Source: Pyrus communis (lineage: Eukaryota > Streptophyta > Magnoliopsida > Rosales > Rosaceae). Taken from it: DNA of 64,000 nt. Shown here piece after piece: positions 36,901 through 46,559 of the stretch. Position 1 is the stretch's first letter, and every line of letters starts with the position of its first letter. The notes under the pieces are model-generated. The model did no database searches. It was not told the origin of the DNA and worked only from the letters and a program-made list of their open reading frames with translations. Location of the stretch: NCBI RefSeq assembly GCF_963583255.1, contig NC_084818.1, positions 10,728,222 through 10,792,221 on the forward strand, given 5' to 3'. The position numbers and the translations under genes are program-made.

Positions 36901-37550
36901 GATCATAATGTCGTCACAATTAGCGCTCTCTATCACTACTAACGATCAATGCACAAAAATGGAAACCCCATTTTTCTATCCAAAGTGCAAAGTGGAGTTG
37001 AAATCAGCTTTAACTACACAAATTTACTACAATCATGTTCTTTTTACATAATGTTACAACGGTAAAAATTTCTCACTTAGCTCAAGTTCACCACGATAAT
37101 TGCTAAACACAACAGTAGATGCAATACAAATAAAATTATTACCGCCATAATGCACAAAAAACAAAATTCCAATTTCAAAAGAAATGAAAAATGTGCAAAG
37201 TCCACCACTTGAATTGTCATTAAAACACGTCAAAATTAGAGGAAAATTTGATGAGATTATTGCATGACTAATTGCACATTGTTTGCACAAAAAGCAAAAT
37301 TACATGCTTAATAGAAGCCAACAATCTCCGGTGCCTGCCTGATTCCTACATTTTTATTTTAGAATCAAGAAGAAACTAAAATCTGGCTACTCGTAATCAA
37401 ACTCCTCATTAATCCGTAATTTGCACTCTCTTACTCTTAATCCTCTCTCATTACCATTTTAATCTCCATCCCTCCACCGGCATTATTCACACGAATAACC
37501 TCCACGCTTGTCAAACTTTTTTGACTCTTTTACCGTTTTACTCTTTCTTT
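33979..37550. other. Intergenic spacer upstream of the C2 gene 3' end
   Basis: It contains the 105-base foldback at 35576-35680. It also contains sequences near 35010-35390 with repeated ACATCTCCAAGAG/CTCTTGGAGATG words that look like decayed MITE ends. The frame at 36298-36543 has no family resemblance. The last 200 bases probably include the C2 gene's 3' UTR. Confidence 0.45.
35576..35680. mobile_element. Tiny foldback element (105 bases)
   Basis: The left arm TTATTAGCACTTC-AAAAATCTCATTC-TACACTCC is answered by GGAGTGTA-GAATGAGATTTTT-GAAGTCCTAATAA. The two pair almost perfectly over 34 bases around a loop of roughly 37 bases. It cannot code for protein. It is either a minimal MITE or a hairpin RNA source. 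Confidence 0.65.
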
Positions 37551-38363
37551 TTACCTTTCTCTGCTGTGGGCCCCATCCGCGTTCTCATCCGACGGACTGT
37601 ATTGAATCTTCCTCTGCGTCAGCAAGCAGCACAGGAAACGCGAGCCGTCCGTTGGACGAGCCTTCAACACCTGCCTTGTTGTTCCCGCCAATTCGGAGAT
37701 CGTGTTCAGCTCCTTTAGAGGCGGTAACGGCGTCGCCGGAGATGATGCCGCCGACCCGCCGACGTCTGAGTTCTCCGCCGACTCAGTGAAAGAGTTTTCC
37801 TTCGAATCGCCGGAGTAATCACTCGATTTGCTCTTCATGCTGTCGCGTCGCCGGCGCCGGAAGCTTTCTCCCTTTCCCATCAGGTCGCGGTACCCGACCG
37901 CAGACAACTCGCTCACCGCCGGGGCCAGGTACGAGCCGTCGATCACCATCGCGGCCACATTCAATACGCCTTGGAATCTTCCAGAAGGTCTCCGAATCTG
38001 GATGGCCGTAAACGACGGAACCTTGGACGCGACGTCGAGAAAGTTGTTGATGAGAAGTCGGACGGTGCCGACGAGGTGATCGCTGAAGCAGCCGACGGCG
38101 TAGATCTGGATGGAGACCTGGGAGGTCTCGCTTGAGAGAAATGCGGACGGGACCTTGAAGAGAAACCGATCGTTCCACGTCGGGTTCTCGCCGCCGATCT
38201 TGTCGACCCGGGAGCGGATCTTGTGGGCGGAGTCGACCCAGGCGAGGGCGTAGGTCTGCATGCGGCGGAGGGCCGCGGAGGGAGGCTTGAGGCCCTGGGC
38301 GGAGATGAGGTTGATCTCCAAGAAGTGCACGTGATCGTCTCCGTTTTCTTTCTTCATCATCAT
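37551..38363 (-). CDS. C2-domain (calcium-dependent lipid-binding) protein
   Basis: An intronless frame of 270 residues, markedly GC-richer than its surroundings. Residues ~12-145 form a C2 beta-sandwich: the opening strand LEINLISAQGL, the family's AWVDSAHKIRSRVD, then GENPTWNDRFLF, VSIQIYAVGCFSDHLVG and FQGVLNVAAMVIDGSYL. Such domains bind phospholipid membranes, often with calcium. Only some acidic loop positions are conserved here, so calcium dependence is uncertain. The C-terminal half is Ser/Glu-rich and disordered with a late cysteine pair (RFLCCLL), a possible membrane or lipid-modification site. Arabidopsis relatives such as At4g01200 are small plant C2 proteins of unknown specific role. 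The start MMMKKENGDD is the first ATG of the frame; the two following Met codons are possible alternatives. A purine/A-tract and GC-rich leader lie upstream (38450-38580). Confidence 0.88.
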   Translation of the reverse strand: MMMKKENGDDHVHFLEINLISAQGLKPPSAALRRMQTYALAWVDSAHKIRSRVDKIGGENPTWNDRFLFKVPSAFLSSETSQVSIQIYAVGCFSDHLVGTVRLLINNFLDVASKVPSFTAIQIRRPSGRFQGVLNVAAMVIDGSYLAPAVSELSAVGYRDLMGKGESFRRRRRDSMKSKSSDYSGDSKENSFTESAENSDVGGSAASSPATPLPPLKELNTISELAGTTRQVLKARPTDGSRFLCCLLTQRKIQYSPSDENADGAHSRER

Positions 38364-39164
38364 CGTCGTCGGTTCTCAGGGGGAATCGGAGGGCCGAGAA
38401 TCGATCGAGAAAGAAGGAAAAGAGAAAACGAACGGCCTTGATGAGATTCAAGAACGTGAAGGTCGTTGGCGCATGGCTTGCCGGTCGATGGAGAGGGGAG
38501 AGGCGAGAGGGAAAGGAGGGCGGCGGGTGGGGTGGAGTTAAAAAAAAAAAAAAAAAAAAAAACGAAGAGTTATGGGGAAATTGACGGGCCCGGAATAGTC
38601 GGGGGGAATATTCGTGTTGAGTAAAAAATGAAGCGGATGGCTTGGGTTTTGCCGGGGTGTCAAGTTACAGTGGTTACAGGGTGGATGATGCATCAAATTT
38701 ATACGGTGGAGAGTAAAAACCAGTGGGGTTAATTAGCTGGAACTTGGATGGTAATTCTATTATTAACCCTTTTGCTTTCAATTTACCTTCTAGTGGCAGT
38801 CGTTTATTTTTTTTAACAAACAATATTATTTACATTAAAACGTGAAGAGTGAGCAATGACAATCCTTTTTTTATTAAGCAAGTTTGATTTTTTTTTATAA
38901 GGGAAGTGGTATATTATTTTATTTATTTTTTAACAAACGATATTATTTATATTATGAAACAATTACATTAATTTAAGAGACTGGAAGTTTCGAGCGCTTC
39001 CCATTTTATTTGTCCACTATATGAAATCAGTTCTAAATTTCTAATTATAATTAACATGCATGAACTGATTGGTCCTTTAAAAAAGGAAAACATGCACTAG
39101 TTGTTGCATGTTTTCTCTGTTTATATCTAATTAAGGTTGTTATATGCCACACTTATTAGACAAA

Positions 39165-39510
39165 CTCCGCCGGATGAGTAAAATGTGCTAATAAGCTATT
39201 AGCATCAAGGCTCCAGCTGCTAGTTTGGTTAATTGTTTGTCGTGTTACTCAGTTTGGTTAATTGTTTGTTCAGTTCTATATACAAAATTATAGCCTACTG
39301 CGAGTCCCATTACAATACAACAGACATATACATATACGTACACGTATATATTTGATGGAAACTACAGATTTATATAGTCGGTTTGCAAACCATAGTGACT
39401 GAATTTGACGCGTGTTGAAAATCGTGAAGGAAAGTGGAACATTGTGAAAACTAGATGGACCAAAACGGGTTTTGGCCGAGATATATAAGTTATGTTGGAA
39501 GAGGCTCTAA
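39165..39510 (+). pseudogene. Decayed copy of the secreted-peptide gene 3' end
   Basis: The segment resembles 40880-41230 about 1.72 kb away. Shared stretches include CTAGTTTGGTTAATTG (cf. CTAGTTTGATTAATTTG), TATACAAAATTATAGCC (cf. TATACAAAACTATATCC), ACAATACAACAGACATATACAT and GGGTTTTGGCCGAGATAT. The region corresponding to exon 2 is scrambled and has no open frame. It is the left part of a tandem duplication whose right part carries the BAG6 tail fragment. Confidence 0.55.
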
Positions 39511-39871
39511 ACTCGATCTTGTTGATATGAAGAAATGTAGAAGCAGAAGCAGAGTTTTAGAGAAAGAGAAATAGGAATTCAGTATTTCTTAATGATCAAG
39601 TTTACAATGTTTCATGTGAAGCTTTATACTCACAGCAGTACAATACAATCCTTAACTATATTAACTACTTACAGTTATAGCAATCTAATATACTATTGTA
39701 GTATTAAGTGACACATGTCCTAATATCAACCATTCACTTATACACTTAACAGATCTCACGCGTGACTACGTTATGACAAACAGACTTTTAAGTACTGTCT
39801 CGTGAACAAGAGTTGTAGGATTATGTCAGATATCGGATAAAAAGAACATTATAAATTGTACGAACAATACA

Positions 39872-40035
39872 TTACTCTGGCCAGACGAGTTAGATATAGC
39901 TCGTTGCTGTTCATTTCTGACTTCAATGAACTTCAGCGTGATTGCCCTACGTTTCTCGTTCTCTTCAATCAGCTTTGTACCACTTTCAGAGTTCTGTAAC
40001 ATCTCCATCGATGGAGAATGCCTCGAATAGAATGT
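39872..40035 (-). pseudogene. Duplicated fragment of the BAG6 C-terminus
   Basis: On the minus strand the translation includes KLIEENEKRRAITLKFIEVR and NEQQRAISN. These parallel KLIEENEKLRAMMQKF and NEQLQAISN of the intact BAG6 about 1.8 kb to the right. The nucleotide match runs, with small changes, from the CTCTGGCCAGACG area to CATCGATGGAGAATGCCTCGA. It lacks the BAG domain, promoter and proper stop, so it is a relic. Confidence 0.75.
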
Positions 40036-40443
40036 CAATGTTATATTACGTTTTTTTCGTTCTAATCCTAAGTTGGACTATAACATTCTTTCCATCATTT
40101 AATTTTGACATAGTGAATTCCTGAATCAGGGTGAACCATGAATCCATGTATCTCCTGGATCTGAGTCCGTCCTCGAACCCACCCGAATTTCGACCCGAAG
40201 AACTTGGCACCTACGGAAATAGCCAGCGAACAACAGCCTAGCGGCTAAAACACACACATTACTTAATTAGCATTGACATAACTTAATAGCAGTGCTAGTT
40301 CAAAGTTGAAGTCAAGATCAAAATATCCAACGACGGTCTTAATCTACTGCTATTAATTATTTGCTTGATAATCTCTGTCTGTGTACACACACACACACAC
40401 ACACCACATTACTTAACTAATTTGACATTCCCAGCATGTTAAT

Positions 40444-40450
40444 TATAAAT
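40444..40450 (+). promoter_or_regulatory. Likely TATA box of the secreted-peptide gene
   Basis: TATAAAT lies 69-75 bases upstream of the ATG at 40519. A transcription start about 30 bases downstream would leave a leader of roughly 40 bases. Position and sequence suit a plant TATA box. Confidence 0.5.
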
Positions 40451-40518
40451 ATGGGAAGCAGACCAACATCCTTAAAGCGAGAAGTTAAACTCAAAGATAC
40501 AACGCTCATCAATCGACG

Positions 40519-40924
40519 ATGAACTTGTGGTTTTTGCTCCGTGTTCTCACGCTGCTCATGCTGATCACTGCTTCGTTCTTGTCCATGCAATCAGCTCATG
40601 TTCAAGGAGGTTTGTTCAGTTCTTCTAATTGTAATTTACGTGCATGAACAAATTGCTCGCTTTATATATCTCTAATTAAAGGACAGAAAAACGAAAGGGT
40701 TATTAAACGGACACTACGATAAAAGGCGGAAAATTACATTCAGAAAGAAGGGATGCAAGTTGTTGCTGTTTTTTCTGTCATCTCCAATTAACGATGATAT
40801 ATGGTACTCATAATTTTAATTGGCTGCAGCTCCGATGCCAAGGAAACTGAGGGAAAAAGCTCCGCCCACTCCTCCGAGACGGGCCCAACTTATTAGCCAA
40901 ATCAGCCCTCCACGGGCTATCTAG
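40519..40924 (+). CDS. Putative secreted peptide precursor (61 residues)
   Basis: Two exons, 40519-40609 and 40830-40924, join across a 220-base intron (donor GGAG/GTTTGT, acceptor GGCTGCAG) to encode 61 residues. Residues 1-27 form a strong signal peptide: MNLWFLLRV, then leucine-rich LTLLMLITASFL, with cleavage probably after QSA. The ~30-residue remainder is basic and proline-rich, with no cysteine: PMPRKLREK, APPTPPRRAQL and a C-terminal SQISPPRAI. This layout (signal peptide, short variable part, small basic/proline-rich C-terminus, no cysteine) is that of plant signalling-peptide precursors. It does not match CLE, CEP, IDA, PSY or RGF consensus by eye. The gene is convergent with BAG6 and has a decayed duplicate to its left. 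No function is assigned. Confidence 0.65.
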
Positions 40925-41560
40925 GCTTTAGGCTCTAGCTAGTTTGATTAATTTGTCGCCGTGATTTCATTGTACTTGTTTAACTTCCCAAGTGTATACA
41001 AAACTATATCCTATTCCTAAGTCTGGTTATAATACAACATACATATACACACATATGTATGTATTGGATGCAAATTAAAAATAAATGAAGGAAAGTCGAA
41101 CGTTGCTAAAACATGTTTTGGCTAAAATATAGGCATCATGCTGGAGGCATTCTACGTCTCGTCTCGTCACGTGAATAATAATGTCTTGAAAACGTGTTTT
41201 GGGGGAGATATGTACATGATGTTGGAGGAGGTTCCACCTTTCTCACAAATGATTATGTTAAAGAAAGTTTAAGTTATTCTTGTACGAATGACAGGTGGTG
41301 AGATTTATTTACCAAAATAATACCGGACCTCAATTATTCCTAACATTACTTTGGTACGTATACAAGCATTATCATCTGGAATTTGGTGGCTTCGTTTTAC
41401 TATGCAAGATGGAAAATATATACTGAAACAGTCCTTTATTTTTCTGTAAAATTGAAAAAAGGTAAATACAAATTCACACATTATAGATACACATATACTC
41501 AAACCAAAGCCCAGATTACAACTGCTTACATTCATTCAATTGAGATATGAAATGAACTTT

Positions 41561-44500
41561 TCAAATTGCAACACCAGCATCCATGTCCTTGGAACGATTG
41601 TTTGATGGTCTGGCACGAGAAGGTAACCTTCTACCCCTTACTTTCTTCTTCCTAGCCAACTTTTTCTCCAGGTCTTTCACTCTGCCGGTCAGGTTCGATA
41701 TAGCTTGTAGCTGTTCGTTTCCGGCTACCATGAACTTCTGCATCATTGCCCTGAGTTTCTCGTTCTCTTCAATCAGCTTTCTACCACTTTCGAGTTCCGT
41801 GACATCTCCATCAATGGAGGATGCCTCGATCGCAACTTGTTTCTCAGGCAATGATTCACTCTTCTGCACCGGAGTGGACAGTGTCTCGCTGAAGACGTCC
41901 TGCGCGACAGTTTCAGCCACATTTGGCAGTGCATTCTTCTTGTCCTCACATTCGAGGTTGCTCTCCTGCATCTTTATATCCTCTATAACTGTTTCTGCTC
42001 GCAGGTGCTCAGAGTCCTTTGTACCTCTCTCAATTGGCACTTCATCCTCGATAGGCTGGCCCGAATGATGATCATGAATTATGTCCAAGGGTCCATCTTC
42101 ATGCACAACACCATGAGCTTCGGTCTGAACAGGTAAGCTCAGTGCTTGGGCTTCAATCGACTCAAGGGCCAGTGGAAGATGATCATCTTTGCGGACTTGT
42201 TCTTGCGGCTGGAGCTCTACCTCTAAATCAAGCACTGAATCTGAAGGGCGTCCTTCATCCTCTTGAGATCCAATCTCTACCTGCTGCTCTAAACGGACAA
42301 TAGGTTGCTCCTCCACTGCTCCCTCTCGTCGTTGCTCTAATTGATCCGTATTTGAAGTTCCATCTGGTTGTGAAGTTACATCAAATGCCACATGATGTTC
42401 TCCTCCACTTTGTAGGGAATCATCTTCCTTCACTACTCCGACTTCTTCAATTTCCCTGGACTCATTAAGTGCATTGTGCTCATCAGTCATGCCCGGTGGG
42501 AGTTCTGCGAGTTCTTGCATCTCTGCTTCCTTTTCTGTCACATAAGCACAAGCATTTGATGAAGGCACATCTGGCGACAGTTCTACTTGTTCAACGATTT
42601 CAGGCTCCAAAATGGTAGATTTGTTAAGTGCATTGTGCTCATCAATCATGCCAGGCTCCAAAATGGTAGATTCGGTAAGTGCATTGTGCTCATCAATCAT
42701 GCCCCGTGACAGTTCTGCTAGCTCTTGCATCTCTAAGTCCTTTTCCATCACACAGGAACAAGCATTTGGTGGAGTCACATTCGGCAACACTTCCACTTGT
42801 TCATCCTTTCCAGGCTCCAAAATGGCAGGTTCGTCATCAGTTACTCCTCGAGGCAACTCTCCAGGCTCTCTTGTCTCTACATTTATATTAACAGCTTCGG
42901 AAGAGTTTCCTGTCAGAGTATGGTTTCCTTCTACAAGAGATGATGCTTCACTGCATTGCCCAGGCCGAGTAAAACCATTCTTCATTTCTGCATCTCCCAC
43001 CGCCATATTTCCATTAGACTGTTCACCAACCACATCATCTTTTGTTTCCACAATGGGCGCAGAACCATTATCTTCAGACTTTAAGCAACTTTCCACCTGT
43101 TGCTCTTGATCACCATCCTCTGCTGGGGCGTGCAACTCTCTATGATTACAATGGCCTGGTTCCTCGGCTCTCAAACCGGGCTCAGGTTCAACATTCTGAA
43201 GCACTTCCCCTTGACAATGGTCTGTACCATTATGACTGCTATCACTGACACCATCAGGCAATCCTTCACCAAGTCCAGTCACATCCTCTCTTTGCTGCTC
43301 TAGCATGCAGTTACTGTTGTTGGTGTTCTCACCGAGCTCTTCCATATGCTCAACAGTGGATACCTCCTGTGTCGGATTTTGAAACTTCTTAGTGTTAAAC
43401 TCGTCGAGCTTTTCCTGCAGAACTACGAGCTCCCTTGCCAAGGATCTTCTAATGTCTCTGAGGCTTGGAAGCAAACCCTGTTGAACGACCACCAAATAAG
43501 CAACCACATCAGCATAGTTTTAAAACAAATCCCACAATCTAGAAACTTTTAGATTCCGGTGCCTCTTTCATTGCTAAGATAGAGAATCATCTAAGCATAA
43601 ACTACATACATCAATTACTTTTAAACGAACACTATAACATGAGGGTTGAGGGTTCGCAAATCTGTCCATTTCTGCACGTGTTTGTGAGTGTGCGCGTGTG
43701 CGTGCACAAGGGTTTTTAATTCAACCAGTTAAGTACATACCTGAATGGTATCCAACTTGAGGAGGAGTCTCATGATTGTCTCCCCAATTATTACTCTCTG
43801 CTTGTCATCTTTCTGGAGATCAGAAGTCTCCAAAGTGGAGATACGATTGCGAATATCAGCAACCTGCTCACGAATGTCAGCTATTTGCTTTAGTTTCTTC
43901 AATGGTTCCCACCTCCTGACCTCAAACCCACGAAAGGCAGATTGAATAAGCACAGCTGCCTCTATATCTGACAATGTCCTCTCAAGTTTTCCATCAGCAA
44001 CTGATTTGGTTGCCTCCGTAGGCTTATTAGTCTCCTCAGATTTTGCATCTGCTACCTTTTGTGCTTCTTCATCCATGTTGGTCTGACATCTATCTCCATC
44101 CTTCTCAGATTCCCAAACAGTTGAATTCCTAGAAACATCCTCTTTAGAATTAGTAGGAATCTTGGATGCATGCATCGGATCTTTGTTCTCGCTGATTGTC
44201 CTATCCACCACCTCTGTAGCCTTCTCCTTTATGGATGGCTCCACTTCTTTTTTGTGTCCTTTTTGAGCAGGAGGACTAGGAGACCGTGAACTGCCATTGG
44301 CCTTCTTCTTCCTCGGCAATGGATCAACTCTCAGACAGACGGGAGGTAGCTCAGATGACTTTTTAGGGGAAGAGGACTGTCTCTTAACACTCGTACCAGA
44401 AGGTTTGTTCCCCACGTTCTCTTCCACTTGTTTCACAGGGACACTCCTTTCTCTTCTCTCCTCGTCTTCAGAGTTCTTTTCCTCCTCATGTGGATCCATT

Positions 44501-45543
44501 TGCTTCACAACTATGTTTTTCACGTTAGCAGTGTTTTCCTTCCTCTCCTCAGCACCCTGACCAGCAGGTTTCTCTTCATTTGTACCAGCCTCCTTTGTGA
44601 CACCACCCTCAGTACTGTTCATTGGAACAACCTTCGGTGCAGAATTCACCTCCCTGTTGCCCTCCTTTTGAACTTCCTCCTGCTTGTTTCCGTAAGGAAA
44701 CAAGAAGAATGGAAATGGGATTTGCTTCTTTTCATCCTCGGTCTTGTGATCACGAGAAGCATTCACATCCTTCTCCTTCTTTCCAGCCTCCTGATAAGGT
44801 GGCATCCAGAAAATTGGAAATGGGAATTCCTTCTTTTTATCCTCCACCTGCTGTTCTTGACGTGGCTCTCTATTTCCTCCTTGCATCGAAGCCCCAATGT
44901 CATTCAGATCAAAAGGGAACCAAATATGCCTTTGATCTCCCTGAGACTTCAAACCCTCTGGAGGCTTAGAATCAGTTGGAATTTTTGTTTCCTCTACGGC
45001 CTCCGGTTCAGAAACCTTGCTTTGCTCTCTACCATTCATGGAAACCGGTGGAAACCACAAAGTTGGATAATGGTTGTTGTTCATATGAACCGGAACCAAA
45101 TCTGCCTTCTTGTCAACAACATCCGATCCTTGTTCTTCAATCTTCACACCCTTATCTATATTCTGCTGGCAAACATGATTAGGACACCCACAGCAGTGAT
45201 AATTTCGAGGCACCATCTTATCGTACTCATATTTAGGAATCTCCATGGAATAATGAGGAGGCGGCGGCACATAGGGAATAGGGTAAGCCTCGGGATGCGG
45301 AACAGGATAACCCCCATAAAGGTGTTGCGGTGATGGCATTGAAGGATGAGGATAAGAGGGTCTGAGATTATGGTTACAGCAAGAATGGCAAGGCATTGGG
45401 TAGCCATAGTTTCCGCCATAGGGCCAAGGCTCCCATACCATGGACGGATTGGACCCGAAACCCGGATTATGATACTGAGGGAAAGAGAAAGTTTGGTTTC
45501 TTTGGTAGGGGTTTGAATCCATGTATCTGTATAATGGCATCAT
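41561..45543 (-). CDS. BAG6: BAG family molecular chaperone regulator 6
   Basis: Two coding exons, 45543-43741 and 43477-41561, join in phase 0 (CAG/GTATGT; CAACAG) to encode 1239 residues, compared with about 1043 in Arabidopsis BAG6. The N-terminus is Tyr/Pro-rich with MDSNPYQRNQTF and a Cys/His cluster (NYHCCGCPNHVC). The conserved block LPPVCLRVDPLPRKKK follows. An IQ calmodulin-binding motif (AAVLIQSAFRGFEVRRW, ~529-546) runs into the BAG domain, which spans the intron (LLLKLDTIQ / GLLPSLRDIRRSLAREL). The domain binds the Hsp70 ATPase. The long acidic C-terminus ends in a coiled coil, KLIEENEKLRAMMQKF to LEKKLARKKK, and is enlarged by in-frame repeats. In Arabidopsis the protein is a calmodulin-binding, heat-induced regulator of cell death and fungal resistance. 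A 5' UTR intron (about 45556-46149) and HSE-like sites lie upstream. Confidence 0.93.
42469..42818. repeat. In-frame tandem repeats inside BAG6
   Basis: Two nested periods are visible. A 51-base unit (17 codons) starting CAGGCTCCAAAATGG is directly repeated at 42601 and 42652. A 210-base unit (70 codons), beginning GTGCATTGTGCT near 42469 and again near 42679, covers the EMQELAEL / MIDEHNAL region. Both are multiples of three and keep the frame open, expanding the acidic C-terminal linker. Confidence 0.8.
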
Positions 45544-46337
45544 TATTCACCAACTCTATACACACAAAGACGAAATGGAATTCTCCAAAAAGTGTTTAAG
45601 CAACACCAAAAGCACTTGTTAAATCTGTTGACATAAAAGGAACGAGAAAATGCTTAGAACTTAAATTTCTAAAAGTCTAAACCATAGCGGAAAAAAGAAC
45701 CGACAAGCACCAAACGGTAATCGCATTCAAACTAATATTCTATGACTAACAAGCACTAAATTCAAATTAATGAACTTTTAATTCCAAATTTCCAAACCGT
45801 GCCTAAAATTCAAACTCATAAATTAGGACATAGTAAATAAGAAGATGCATACCAAAGATTATAGAAATTCCAGATTTAGAGAGAGAAAGCATACAAAATA
45901 AAGAGTTTGCATTCAGATTAATGGGTTTTCCTAAGACAATCCAAATCAGAAGATTCGAATCAAAATTCCTAAAAAGTCCAAATTTTGATTTCTGGGTTTT
46001 CAATCTTCACTCAAAATTCACAAAAAGTTAAAATCTTTTTTCCTGAGTTATCACTATTCATCTAAATCTTCTCTCAGATAACCTCACATCATTGCAGAAA
46101 CAAAGAAAAATGCAAAATCACAAGGAGAGAAAAGAAGAGAAGAACTTACAGTTTATTTTCTTGAGAAAATTCAAACAGCCAATTGCGGTTCCACAATCCG
46201 AATGACAAAGTTATCGGAGCCAATCGGTCCACAAACCCGAAAATTAGAAAAATGGAAGCTTTTGTAGTCTGGTTTTCCTTCGGCTTTCGCTTTCTGAAAT
46301 TCAAAATCTGTGTTTTGGGGAGAAAGGAGTCGAGTAA

Positions 46338-46345
46338 TTTATATA
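46338..46345 (-). promoter_or_regulatory. BAG6 TATA box
   Basis: TATATAAA on the minus strand lies about 190 bases upstream of the BAG6 leader-intron donor at 46149. It sits just downstream of the two HSE-like sites, the usual order in heat-inducible plant promoters. Confidence 0.6.
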
Positions 46346-46393
46346 GGAAGGGCTAGAAATGCAAATCAACGGGAAAAATCTAAGGCTTTGTGT

Positions 46394-46442
46394 TTCGAGA
46401 TGTTTCCCGCGCCATCTAACACTAGAGTTTTCTGGAGGTTTC
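46394..46442 (-). promoter_or_regulatory. Two heat-shock-element-like sites upstream of BAG6
   Basis: Two trimeric arrays of the form TTCnnGAnnnTTC occur 36 bases apart: TTC-GA-GAT-GT-TTC at 46394-46406 and TTC-TG-GAG-GT-TTC at 46430-46442. Each has two perfect TTC units and one central unit with a single change from GAA. They lie about 50-100 bases upstream of the TATA box. Arabidopsis BAG6 is heat-induced, so heat-shock-factor control here is a reasonable inference. Confidence 0.65.
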
Positions 46443-46559
46443 TGACAACGTGCAGTTCGTCTTTGTCGGACACGTGTGAGCTTCGAGTTTTCTCCCCGAA
46501 TAAGGGTATATTTGTAATTCTCTCTTCTGCTGTGATAGTCTAGATCGTTCTTTAATTTT

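Noticed and set aside
37819..38451. Minus-strand frame of 210 codons rich in Arg, Pro and Leu
   Set aside because: It is a shifted frame of the C2 gene, open because of high GC content. The C2 frame shows the conserved domain.
44428..45333. Plus-strand frame of 301 codons
   Set aside because: Antisense shadow of BAG6 exon 1. It has no known domain, whereas the opposite strand encodes conserved BAG6 motifs.
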